From: an uncultured Lachnospiraceae bacterium
GTDB lineage: Bacteria > Bacillota > Clostridia > Lachnospirales > Lachnospiraceae
Reading direction: 5' to 3'
NCBI GenBank assembly: GCA_947623185.1
Contig: CANQGL010000001.1
Coordinates: forward strand, 17,788 to 81,787
Length of the DNA stretch: 64,000 bases
In this document: positions 9,901 through 17,699 of the stretch, in pieces
Numbering within the stretch: the stretch's first letter is position 1
Layout: each line of letters starts with the position of its first letter
Position numbers and translations under genes: made by a program
The notes under the pieces: model-generated
Database searches by the model: none
The model's input: the letters and a program-made list of their open reading frames with translations, nothing else
Told to the model about the DNA's origin: nothing

Positions 9901-10019
9901 GTGGAGGGTTCCTACAGGTGATTTTGAAAAAAGGAGTTACAAAAGAAATGCTCAGGAAGAGAATTCAGGAAACATTTGCTGACTGCGGTGTGGAAGTATG
10001 GGATTGCGAATTGATATGA
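6984..10019 (+). CDS. FKP-like bifunctional sugar kinase / sugar-1-phosphate guanylyltransferase
   Basis: 1011 residues with the layout of Bacteroides Fkp: an N-terminal pyrophosphorylase domain (SGGDSKRIPQYSVCGKIFAPIP near residue 105) with a left-handed-helix-like segment (about 365-440), and a C-terminal GHMP kinase domain (about 650-1010). The kinase shows VRVNFCGSPSDAAPYC, the ATP loop PKGSGLGTSSI and the closing CGAGGGGF motif. Fkp makes GDP-L-fucose from free L-fucose; homologues also accept D-arabinose. No GDP-fucose-specific gene is nearby. An arabinose-5-phosphate isomerase-like protein and a phosphatase follow directly, so a GDP-D-arabinose role is proposed. The start at 6984 has AAGGAT 7 bases upstream; a GTG at 6963 is the alternative. 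Confidence 0.85.
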   Translation: MKTDKFFAQGYEDALKDYLYSCTNICSDRWDWIVLTASNECQAHAYQMQIDRRIAEKRLPLGTSFCVVPDYSNKRIGSGGATLNVIRCLAEKIGIEEVYKQKILVIHSGGDSKRIPQYSVCGKIFAPIPRLLPNGYVSTIFDDLVIAAIDIPNRCGKGMMIFPSDTELLFNSRQIDLLSCDAAGLSIKAPVLEGQEHGVFLQGNRSHDHRNNDVARFLHKQSEIVLRARGAVDELNQVNIDTGCIWFSDKIIKEMYELISTKGIYDQVRFDQFVNSKVCLNLYSDFVYPLAYEGTWDEFCQETPEKGYSNELSKCREEIWKRFHKYGLALVKMMPARYIHFGMTHEMYNLWVSNINKYKYLGWNSKVITNAKTGTVINSYISEDSELADNCYIENAVITHSIVSEGTVLSNVDIDGFIIPSNVVMHALKLENGKYVCRIYGRNDNPKESYTSNFLESSLSKLISLTGVEKKAIWNGSTASIWNACIYPECDSMKEAVESALLLYDIITEKASEKDILKWKDSKKHSLASSYNKADVLAAIKRGNEISRKIMLEEFITEIENGADMSKAVAALNFKEDIATELILELKDIAAARCFPQNMRLYMACADICRKYSIESPDINYLSFENLAYSVICKTIIEATFDKYKVDFKKLHFVHESCTVDLPVRVNFCGSPSDAAPYCLEHGGTMIDGALLLNGKMPIKVTVSKIPEHEVRLGSLDQDCMGIFTNLEDIRNCKNPSDPYALHKAVLVATGLVPIQASGISMADFCDHLGAGIEMITAVNVPKGSGLGTSSIIAAAAVKALNELCGIRVTDEMIYAQVFLAEQLMTTGGGWQDQVGGLTKGIKYFTSRPGKYQKIEVDHLNISSDILEELNSRFALIFSGQRRLARNVLREEMNQCIRNDKSALDAISNIQEYCAVMRYYLLKGDITSFAKYISKQYELVKVLDKGASNSFIEYIFDICDDLLDGKSICGAGGGGFLQVILKKGVTKEMLRKRIQETFADCGVEVWDCELI

Positions 10020-10033
10020 GGGGGACATAAGAT

Positions 10034-10996
10034 GTGAATAAAAAAATACAAATAGGGCGAAATGTTTTTGAAAACGAGATTGCGGTATTACTATCTGTTA
10101 AGGAACAGCTGGGAGAGGCTTTTCTGGCTATAGTTTCCGAAATAATGAACTGCAAAGGCAAAGTGATTTTCATTGGAATGGGAAAAAGCGGCCATATAGC
10201 AAAAAAAATTGCGGCAACTATGGCTTCGCTGGGAACTTGTTCCATTTCTCTTCATCCAGGCGAATGTATGCATGGTGACCTTGGAATGATCCAGAAACAG
10301 GATATTGTTGTATTAATTTCCTATTCTGGCGAGAGCGATGAGATAATACGAATTATTCCAAGTATAAATATTATTGGAGCAACAATATTGGGAATCACAT
10401 GTAATGCTGCTTCAACATTAGCAAGATCCTGCAAAGTAGTACAAGTAATGAATAATGTTAAAGAGGCTTGCTATTTGGGATTGGCACCCACCTCCAGTAC
10501 TACAGCAGTTATGGTATACGGGGATGCTCTTGCTATAACAGTTTCAAGAATTAAGGGATTCCGAAAAGAAGATTTTGGTGTATTTCATCCTGCCGGATCT
10601 CTTGGAAAGAAGCTGATAACCCGATCTATTGATTTGATGAAACCGCTTAAACTAGAATCTCTTATCAGAGAAAATACGACGGTTCTAGAGGCGATAAAAG
10701 TAATGATTAGTACAGATACTGATATGATTACTGTTGTTAATGACGATGAAAAGCTGATAGGTATTGTGACAAATGGCGATTTGAAGAGAAATATATCTGA
10801 AGAAGATATCAAGACAAATGATGTTAGAAGCTTCACTCATTATTATCCTTATTTTGTAGATGTGTCTTCTATGGCAGTAGAAGCGCTAAGAATCATGACA
10901 GAAAATGGTGTGCATGCCCTCCCGGTTGTTAAAGAAGAAAGGCCGGTAGGGGTTATTGAAAAGAGAACCATCCTTAACTGCGGAATATATTTATAA
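10034..10996 (+). CDS. KpsF/KdsD-type sugar-phosphate isomerase (SIS + two CBS domains)
   Basis: 320 residues. The SIS domain (about 30-180) holds GKVIFIGMGKSGHIAKKIAATMASLG and the loop LISYSGESDE; two CBS repeats follow (about 205-260 and 270-320, VNDDEKLIGIVTNGDLKR and LPVVKEERPVGVI). This is the architecture of D-arabinose-5-phosphate isomerases (KdsD, KpsF, GutQ), which interconvert ribulose-5-phosphate and arabinose-5-phosphate. The start is GTG, with AGGGGG 9 bases upstream. No KDO synthesis genes are in the window, and a Gram-positive cell would not make lipopolysaccharide. The arabinose-5-phosphate is therefore likely used for a capsule sugar, together with the preceding FKP-like enzyme and the following phosphatase. 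Confidence 0.85.
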   Translation: MNKKIQIGRNVFENEIAVLLSVKEQLGEAFLAIVSEIMNCKGKVIFIGMGKSGHIAKKIAATMASLGTCSISLHPGECMHGDLGMIQKQDIVVLISYSGESDEIIRIIPSINIIGATILGITCNAASTLARSCKVVQVMNNVKEACYLGLAPTSSTTAVMVYGDALAITVSRIKGFRKEDFGVFHPAGSLGKKLITRSIDLMKPLKLESLIRENTTVLEAIKVMISTDTDMITVVNDDEKLIGIVTNGDLKRNISEEDIKTNDVRSFTHYYPYFVDVSSMAVEALRIMTENGVHALPVVKEERPVGVIEKRTILNCGIYL

Positions 10997-11271
10997 AAAC
11001 GATAGTACCTCTTTTGTGGGATTTAAGTCGGTCATGCGTGCGAGGCATTCCATCAGTTTGACGGCGTGCTCATGGGAGACTGTTGTCTGATTTTTCAATG
11101 GGGGCTTTACAGTGGCTGCCGACAAAAGGGGTTACATCAAAGGGTTTGCCGGTATGATCGAGCATGTAACAGATGATGGAGCATGCGGATTTGCCGAAGA
11201 CTCGCTGAGGCCAAGTAAAGATGTGTCTCATAACCGCGGCGATGCCCTTCACAAAAAGGTGGCTTATAATT
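10997..11271. other. GC-richer insert of unknown origin between two AT-rich genes
   Basis: About 250 bases with clearly higher GC than both neighbours. Open frames exist on both strands (for example 11,112-11,330 + and 11,070-11,387 -) but none is recognised and none has a convincing start. On the - strand one frame reads HLFVKGIAAVMRHIFTWPQR. It looks like debris of another element, possibly a transposase. The ribosome binding site of the next gene (AAGGTGG, 11,256-11,262) lies at its right edge. Confidence 0.35.
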
Positions 11272-12120
11272 ATGAAAGAAATAAAGTTATTGGCTTTGGA
11301 TTTAGACGGAACATTAACAAATTCATATAAAAAGGTTTCAGAAAAAAATAAAAGATATATAAAATGGGCACAGGAGAAAGGAGTCAAAGTGGTTTTGGCT
11401 TCAGGACGACCTGTTATAGGGATAAAAGGTATTGCGGATATCTTGGATTTGTGGAATAGAGGCGGGTATATTTTGGCATATAATGGAGGTCAGGTTATTG
11501 ATTGTGTAACACAGATAAATTTGGTGAAACAAACTATACCGTCAAAATACATACATGATATTTGTGAAGTTGTTAGGAAATTCAACGTATTTCCTCTTTC
11601 ATATAATGATAGAGGAGTTATATGCGAAGCTGATACGGATCCCTATGTAAAAAAGGAAGCCTATAATAATGGGATTGAAATTATAAAGGTTGATAATCTT
11701 GAAAAAGAAATTACAGAGCCAGTTGTCAAGTTCATGGTTGTAGGGGCACCTAACGAACTGAATAAAGCTTATAGGTACCTTCAGGAACTATTTAATGGAA
11801 AACTAAATATCTTTTTTTCAGAACCGTATTTTTTGGAAATAACCCCATTGGGGATCGAAAAGGCAAGTGCCTTATTAAAGCTGGCTGACACTTTGGGGTA
11901 CACGAGTGAGAATATCATGGCATGCGGTGACGGATTAAACGATATACCAATGTTAAAGATTGCCGGTGTATCAGTAGCTATGGGAAATGCGTATGATGAA
12001 ACCAAAAGATATGCGGATTACATATCTGCTTCAAATGACTTGGATGGTGTAGCTGTTGCAATTGACAAATTTATTTTAAAGGGTGTTTCAGAAATATCTT
12101 GGAACGGGTTTGTCGATTGA
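11272..12120 (+). CDS. Cof-type HAD-IIB phosphatase
   Basis: 282 residues of the HAD superfamily with a type IIB cap. The nucleophile motif is LALDLDGTLT (residues 7-16), motif II lies at VVLASGRP, and motifs III/IV are K in GIEKASAL and GDGLNDIPML near residue 222. Cof-type enzymes remove phosphate from sugar phosphates and other small molecules. Sitting between a KpsF-type isomerase and the rest of the capsule genes, it may release free D-arabinose from arabinose-5-phosphate for the FKP-like kinase. That step is inference; substrate specificity cannot be read from the sequence. The start at 11,272 follows AAGGTGG with 9 bases between. Confidence 0.85.
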   Translation: MKEIKLLALDLDGTLTNSYKKVSEKNKRYIKWAQEKGVKVVLASGRPVIGIKGIADILDLWNRGGYILAYNGGQVIDCVTQINLVKQTIPSKYIHDICEVVRKFNVFPLSYNDRGVICEADTDPYVKKEAYNNGIEIIKVDNLEKEITEPVVKFMVVGAPNELNKAYRYLQELFNGKLNIFFSEPYFLEITPLGIEKASALLKLADTLGYTSENIMACGDGLNDIPMLKIAGVSVAMGNAYDETKRYADYISASNDLDGVAVAIDKFILKGVSEISWNGFVD

Positions 12121-12223
12121 TACAGGGATTGCGGAGGTTGTTTAGACGATATTTGACCACAAACTGCAAATATATTTATGAAATAATGATTAAGGGAAAT
12201 TAACAAGGGAGATATAATAAGCA

Positions 12224-13447
12224 ATGGAAAGGAAAGAAAAGATACTGATTGTCCACAATTATTATCAAACTCCTGGTGGTGAGGATACCGTTGTTAAAAA
12301 TGAAAAAAGGCTTTTGGAAGAGCATGGACATCAGGTTATTCTTTATAGTAGAGATAATTCTGAAATTACACATTTTTCACTTTGGAGAAAAATGTGTCTT
12401 CCGTTTTCAACGATATTTTCTTTGAAGACTTATAAAGAAATAAGAAGGATAATTTATAATGAACAGATTGAAATTGTTCACGTTCATAATACATTGGCCT
12501 TAGTCAGCCCTGCGGTTTTCTATGCAGCTGTATCTCGAAATATACCAGTTGTTCAGACACTTCATAATTTTAGAATGCTCTGCCCAAATGGAATGTTTTA
12601 CCGGGCTGGACATATCTGCGAAGATTGTGTAAAAAGGGGACTTTGGTGTTCGATAAAACACAGTTGCTACAGAGACAGCAGACTTCAGACGCTTGTTTGT
12701 GCGGCTAATATGAAAATTCACAGAATGACAGGTATATATGGGAAAATCAATTATATTTGTCTGACAGAATTCAACAAAGAAAAACTGCTAGAAATTAATA
12801 GGGTAACAGGAAAGGAGTTAATAAAGCCCAACAGGGTGTTTATAAAACCAAATTTTACGTTTATAATCTCGTCCGAAAATGATGTGTAAATTTAATTATA
12901 CCAAATCGAATGATGAGGATAGAAAAGGTTAAAGAGAAAGATGAATTTTATTTTTGCAGGAAGGATTACCGAATCTAAAGGAATAGATATGCTGCTGAGA
13001 GCGTGGGAATTAATGAAAGATACTGCACCAGAATTAATTATATGTGGCTCGGGGCCTTTGGAGAATTGGTGCAGGCGGTATATAATAGAGCATAAGTTAA
13101 ACGTTAATGTATTAGGATTCCTTTCTAATACAGAGGTAAAAAAAAGAATTGCTGATAGTGAGGCCCTTATATTACCCACACAGTGGTATGAAGGCTTTCC
13201 GATGATAATTGTCGAGTCATACTCTGTAAACACACCGGTTATCTGTACTGACTTAGGTAATGCAGGATCTATTGTAATTGAAGGGATAACGGGCTGGAAG
13301 TTTCATAATGCAGAAGAACTAATTGATTGTATACATAAGGCGGAACAAACAGACCTGGGAAAAAACATAAGGAATTATTATCAAAAGAATTTTTCTTCTG
13401 AGGCTAACTATAGGATGCTATCAAGTATATATGATTCTTTGAAATAG
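12224..13447 (+). pseudogene. GT4 glycosyltransferase split by frameshifts
   Basis: Two adjacent frames make up one family-4 enzyme. 12,224-12,889 (221 aa) is the N-terminal Rossmann half: ILIVHNYYQTPGGEDTVVKNE, HVHNTLALVSPA and a Cys-rich CPNGMFYRAGHICEDC segment. 12,941-13,447 (168 aa) is the C-terminal nucleotide-binding half: FIFAGRITESKGIDMLLRAW, EGFPMIIVES and NAGSIV. The about 50 bases between them hold stops in all useful frames, and traces of the missing linker appear in a third frame, so at least two shifts separate the halves. The second half has only a weak AAGG upstream. It may be a dead gene, two cooperating chains, or a sequencing error in AT-rich DNA. Confidence 0.75.
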
Positions 13448-13462
13448 TTTTTGGAGGTAACT

Positions 13463-14653
13463 ATGTCAGAAGTAATAAGAAGCATGAGAATGCTCTTAAA
13501 GATAGTGATAATATATTTAATCCGAATTTTTAGCAGGGTTTTTTCTATAATACCCTTGAAAAACAACCAAATTGTTTTCTCTTCGCAAGGGGGTGAGACT
13601 TATGGCGATAATGCACGATATATATCTGATTATCTCAGAAATAACTATTACAATAAGTTTCATATCATATGGCGATTTAAAGAGCCTTCAAAATATAAGT
13701 ATTTAAAAGAAAAAGGCATACTTGTAATAGGTTATCAGTCATTGAGAGGTCTCTACTACTGTTGCACTTCGAAAATTATAATAAATACAACAGGGCCTCA
13801 GTCATGGTTTAAAAGAAGAGTAGGGCAAACCATTATAGAAACTTGGCATGGGGGTGGCGCATATAAAAAATCGGGATTGGATATCAATAACTTGCGAAAA
13901 GGCTTTTGGGGCGAAGAGCTTACGAAAAAATATTCATATAAGAACATTTCTATTTTCCTTTCTTCTTGCCATGCCTTTTCTCAAATAATAAGGAATAGTT
14001 TTCAATATAATAATGAGATTATGGAATGTGGCATGCCAAGAAACGATTTTTTGATGAGAGCAAAAGACGATGAATTGTTTTTTCAAATCAAGAGAGATCT
14101 AGGAATCCCGGTAGAAAAAAAAGTACTTCTATTTGCGCCAACGTGGAGAGATGAAAATGTAATTTATCATATACCAGATGATTTTGTAAAGCTACCTATT
14201 ATACTAAACATGCGGTTCGGGGGCGAATGGATTATTTTGGTTCGATCACATTATTTTAGCGTGTTCGACAAAGAAGATAGAATTTTTTTTGATGCGTCAA
14301 AATATCCAGATATGCAGGAATTGCTATATATTTCAGATGTGCTGATTACAGATTATTCTTCATGCATGTGGGATATGTCGCTGATGTATAAACCGATTTT
14401 TTTATATGTTCCTGACTTGGAACTCTATGACCGAGAACGAGGGTTTTATACGGATCCTTATTCGTGGGGATTTCCGCTGTGCAAAACATATTTTGAACTG
14501 AAACAAGCTATTTTAGAATATGATGAAATAGAGTACCATGACATTGTAAAAAAGCACCAAGCTGATTTAGGAATATGCGAAACAGGCCATGCAACAGAGC
14601 TGGTATGTGAACGTATTTGTGAGGCATGCAGAATAAATGGAGATGGTAAATAA
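13463..14653 (+). CDS. CDP-glycerol/CDP-ribitol polyol-phosphate transferase (TagF/TarL family)
   Basis: 396 residues of the Glyphos_transf family. Motifs seen are ETWHGGGAYKKSG near residue 132 (family: TWHGTPLK), RNDFL, LFAPTWRD near 223 and LITDYSSCMWDMSL near 294, which carries the family's conserved DYSS. An N-terminal basic amphipathic stretch (about 5-30) could hold it at the membrane. These enzymes transfer glycerol-phosphate or ribitol-phosphate from the CDP-activated alcohol. With TarI-like and TarJ-like enzymes just downstream, a pentitol phosphate is the likelier donor. The ATG at 13,463 has GGAGG 5 bases before it. Confidence 0.88.
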   Translation: MSEVIRSMRMLLKIVIIYLIRIFSRVFSIIPLKNNQIVFSSQGGETYGDNARYISDYLRNNYYNKFHIIWRFKEPSKYKYLKEKGILVIGYQSLRGLYYCCTSKIIINTTGPQSWFKRRVGQTIIETWHGGGAYKKSGLDINNLRKGFWGEELTKKYSYKNISIFLSSCHAFSQIIRNSFQYNNEIMECGMPRNDFLMRAKDDELFFQIKRDLGIPVEKKVLLFAPTWRDENVIYHIPDDFVKLPIILNMRFGGEWIILVRSHYFSVFDKEDRIFFDASKYPDMQELLYISDVLITDYSSCMWDMSLMYKPIFLYVPDLELYDRERGFYTDPYSWGFPLCKTYFELKQAILEYDEIEYHDIVKKHQADLGICETGHATELVCERICEACRINGDGK

Positions 14654-14823
14654 TAAAGTAGAAAGCTGTTAATAAACATAGACGAGTTTTAAATATGCGG
14701 AGAATAGTAAAGAAATAACATACAATTAAAAGCATAAATAAGTATCCACAATTTTCTGTTATGGGAATGATACTACAATCTATTTGATACTCCAAATTTT
14801 ATAATAGTATGAAGGAGAACTAT

Positions 14824-15474
14824 ATGGAATTTTCAGCTTCGATGATGTGTGCGAGATACGAAAATCTTAAAGAAGAAGTCGAGCTTTTGGATTGTGCAGG
14901 GATAGATACATATCATATAGATATTATGGATGGCGTGTTTGTACCAAATCTGGGCATGGGGCTTCAAGATATCCAATGTATTAGAAAATACACAAAAAAG
15001 CCACTTGAAGTTCATTTGATGGTTAAAAATGTACCAGCATATCTGGAAGTGTTAAGAGGAGTAAATGTAAATAAAATATATATCCACCCAGAGGCGGATC
15101 AACATCCTTTTACTACTTTACAGAAGGTTAAAGATTTGGGAATTGAACCGGGCGTCGTTATTGACCCGGGGACTTCTGTTGAAATGGTACGGGAGCTATT
15201 TAATATTTCTAAATCAGTTTTAGTCATGACGGTTACACCAGGATTTGCAGGGCAGGCTTTTTTACCTTATGTTTCTGAAAAAATTGAGTACCTTGCTGAA
15301 TTAAAGAAAAGGTATCAACTGAGGTTATATTGGGACGGATGCTGCAAATGGGATAAGATTAAAACATATAGCAAGAAGGGAATGGACGGATTTGTTTTAG
15401 GAACCAATGTATTATTCAACAAATCAGAGAGCTATGAGAAAATAATTTCGAAGGCGAGAAAGATCTCGGAATGA
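14824..15474 (+). CDS. Ribulose-phosphate 3-epimerase family protein
   Basis: 216 residues, (beta/alpha)8 barrel of the RPE family. Metal and acid/base residues are kept: H31 and D33 in YHIDIMDG, the His of EVHLMV, and the Asp of WDGCCK. MTVTPGFAGQAF matches the phosphate-site loop. The canonical VDGG is replaced by WDGC, so it is not a routine pentose-phosphate copy. It should interconvert ribulose-5-phosphate and xylulose-5-phosphate, or a close relative. Its place among TarI/TarJ-like genes suggests it feeds or redirects the pentulose that is reduced to a pentitol phosphate. AAGGAGA lies 8 bases before the ATG at 14,824, better than the ATG at 14,809. Confidence 0.85.
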   Translation: MEFSASMMCARYENLKEEVELLDCAGIDTYHIDIMDGVFVPNLGMGLQDIQCIRKYTKKPLEVHLMVKNVPAYLEVLRGVNVNKIYIHPEADQHPFTTLQKVKDLGIEPGVVIDPGTSVEMVRELFNISKSVLVMTVTPGFAGQAFLPYVSEKIEYLAELKKRYQLRLYWDGCCKWDKIKTYSKKGMDGFVLGTNVLFNKSESYEKIISKARKISE

Positions 15475-15584
15475 TTGCCGCTTTGGAGAGAAGATTTAGA
15501 GAAAATATGCCATTTTATAAGGAATACTATAAAAAAAGAGCTGACAATTGCTGTGGAAATGTAGGAAATAATGAAATGGATTAG
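15471..15584 (+). CDS. Possible 37-residue protein, unknown
   Basis: Its ATG overlaps the epimerase stop (ATGA), which suggests coupled translation; it runs 37 codons, starting MIAALERRFRENMPF. No family is recognised. It could be a decayed start of a longer gene, since the next about 110 bases carry no gene. Low confidence. Confidence 0.2.
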   Translation: MIAALERRFRENMPFYKEYYKKRADNCCGNVGNNEMD

Positions 15585-15696
15585 TACTTGAACAAGTTTA
15601 TAAACCAATTGCTAAGACTGGTAGTGTAGATATTTGATAAGAAAATAAAACTGCTACGACTCAAATACAATTAACTAAGCATAGGAGTGTAAGTTT

Positions 15697-16392
15697 ATGG
15701 TAACTGCGATTATTTTATCTGGTGGCATAGGAACTCGTATGGGTACTGAATGTCCCAAACAGTATATCGAAATTGAAGGCAAGCCGATTTTATGGTATTG
15801 CTTATTAACATTTGAGCAACACCCTTTGATAGATCGTATTTTCATTGTAGCGACATCAGTTTGGCAGGATTATATAGGCGAAATCGTTAGGGATCTTGAA
15901 ATGAAGAAATTCAGTGGATTCGCTGATGCGGGAAAAAGTCGCCAACAGTCTATCTATTATGGATTGCTTAAAGTGGAGGAGGCAGGAGAAGATGATGATA
16001 TTATTATAATTCACGACGCGGTTAGACCCTGTGTCAGCAGTAAGCTTCTTTCAGACTGCATATATATGATTAAAGATGCTGATGGTGCAATGCCTGTGTT
16101 GCCAGTAAAGGATACCGTTTACAGAAGCTTGGACGGGATTTATATTACAAATCTTTTAAATAGGGATGAAATTTTCGCGGGGCAAACGCCAGAGAGTTTC
16201 CGATTCCGGAAGTATTTAGCGATTCATAAAAGCCTGTCAGAAGAAGGGCTGGCTTCTGTACATGGTAGTAGTGAAGTCGCTTTCAAAGCGGGAATGAAGA
16301 TACAGATTTTTGAGGGTGATGAAAATAATTATAAAATAACGACTCCAGATGATTTGGAAAAGTTCCGCCAGCAGATAAAGTGTAAAAAGTGA
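15697..16392 (+). CDS. TarI/IspD-type cytidylyltransferase
   Basis: 231 residues. The N-terminal nucleotide loop AIILSGGIGTRMGTECPKQY is typical of IspD/TarI cytidylyltransferases; other motifs are IIHDAVRPCVS near residue 106, PVKDTV near 138 and the closing ITTPDDLEKF. Because it is followed at once by a TarJ-like dehydrogenase, it is more likely a pentitol-5-phosphate (ribitol or arabinitol) cytidylyltransferase than the isoprenoid enzyme IspD. The product would be the CDP-activated alcohol used by the TagF-like transferase upstream. AGGAGTG precedes the ATG. Confidence 0.88.
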   Translation: MVTAIILSGGIGTRMGTECPKQYIEIEGKPILWYCLLTFEQHPLIDRIFIVATSVWQDYIGEIVRDLEMKKFSGFADAGKSRQQSIYYGLLKVEEAGEDDDIIIIHDAVRPCVSSKLLSDCIYMIKDADGAMPVLPVKDTVYRSLDGIYITNLLNRDEIFAGQTPESFRFRKYLAIHKSLSEEGLASVHGSSEVAFKAGMKIQIFEGDENNYKITTPDDLEKFRQQIKCKK

Positions 16393-16402
16393 GGAAAAAG
16401 TA

Positions 16403-17428
16403 TTGAAGGCGTATGTATTGTACGGGATAGCTGATTTAAGATATGAGGAGATTCCAATGCCACGTTGCCCTTCCGGATGGGGGATTGTGAAAATCAAAGC
16501 TGCAGGAATCTGTAGTTCGGATGTCCCTCGAATTATGAAAAAGGGGACATACCATTTTCCGACAATACCCGGTCATGAGTTTTCGGGGATTGTAGAGTCG
16601 GTAGCGGATCAAGACAATCAGCATCTTATTGGAAAGAGAGTAGGTGTATTTCCGCTAATTCCTTGTGGAAAATGTAACCAATGCTTGACAGGACATTATG
16701 AAATGTGTAGCAACTATGATTATCTTGGATCGCGAAGAAATGGAGGGTTTGCAGAATATGTGGCAGTTCCAGTGTGGAATATGGTGGAACTGCCTGATAG
16801 TGTACCATATGAAGAGGCGGCTTTATTAGAACCACTTGCGGTTGCGCTCCATGCAGTGAGAAGGGCTGGCGGACTTCATGGAAAAAGAGTGTCGGTAATT
16901 GGCACAGGGATGATTGGAATTGCAGCTGCGAACTGGGCTATAACCCAAGGGGCGTCCGAGGTTTATGTGGTAGGACGCAATGAAGAAAAACGAAAGTTTG
17001 CAGAGCATTTTTCAGGGATTGCTTACGTTAATAGTTTAGAAGGAAACCCTCCAGATTCGGATATTATTATTGAAGCAGTAGGAACTCCGACTGCAATAAA
17101 AGAAGCCGTGGAATATGCGATTCCTGGAGGGACGATAGTTCTTGTAGGGAATCCCTCTGGTGACATCAATTTTACACAGGATAACTACTGGCGGATCCTA
17201 CGAAAGCAACTTCAATTATTGGGGACTTGGAACTCATCTTTTGGAACGGGCTCTATTTCGGATTGGACGGAGGCAATATCAATACTTATTGAAAAAAAGA
17301 TTGATGTTGCTTCGCTCATTACGCATAAATATAGACAAACCAATTTAAGGGATGGGCTGAAGATTATGCAACAGCATAGTGAATCTTATTGTAAAGTAAT
17401 GACTATTTGGAATAATGAAGAGCTTTAA
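16403..17428 (+). CDS. TarJ-like zinc-dependent alcohol dehydrogenase
   Basis: 341 residues, medium-chain dehydrogenase. Catalytic zinc motif GICSSDVPRI...PGHEFSG (residues about 33-57), structural zinc cysteines in CGKCNQCLTGHYEMCSNY (about 88-104), and nucleotide-binding VSVIGTGMIGIAAANWA near 165. TarJ reduces ribulose-5-phosphate to ribitol-5-phosphate, and related capsule enzymes make arabinitol phosphate; galactitol-1-phosphate and sorbitol dehydrogenases are close relatives. Pairing with the TarI-like gene 10 bases upstream supports a pentitol-phosphate product. The start is TTG with GAGGAAAAA before it. Confidence 0.85.
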   Translation: MKAYVLYGIADLRYEEIPMPRCPSGWGIVKIKAAGICSSDVPRIMKKGTYHFPTIPGHEFSGIVESVADQDNQHLIGKRVGVFPLIPCGKCNQCLTGHYEMCSNYDYLGSRRNGGFAEYVAVPVWNMVELPDSVPYEEAALLEPLAVALHAVRRAGGLHGKRVSVIGTGMIGIAAANWAITQGASEVYVVGRNEEKRKFAEHFSGIAYVNSLEGNPPDSDIIIEAVGTPTAIKEAVEYAIPGGTIVLVGNPSGDINFTQDNYWRILRKQLQLLGTWNSSFGTGSISDWTEAISILIEKKIDVASLITHKYRQTNLRDGLKIMQQHSESYCKVMTIWNNEEL

Positions 17429-17699
17429 GTTGCGAGGTGAAACAATAGTAAAAATTGCCAAATATTGACTGTTGACGGGTGTGATGCAATGCATTTAAAA
17501 GTAATATGGTCAGTTTCATATTGCCTAATGAGCATGTATCATGAATTATAGATAAGGTATTAACGATAAAAGATATGCCTTGAGAACATTTGCATTGCGC
17601 TATCATGATACAGACTTTTTTAAAATATTTGCTTTGAATTTCCACTGAAAAGGTAGAGCTAGGAAATTTTTTTTGAATAAAACAAAGGAAAATGAGAAA

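Noticed and set aside
15475-15696. Possible missing gene between the epimerase and cytidylyltransferase
   Set aside because: Only a 37-codon frame is open; the rest has stops in all frames.
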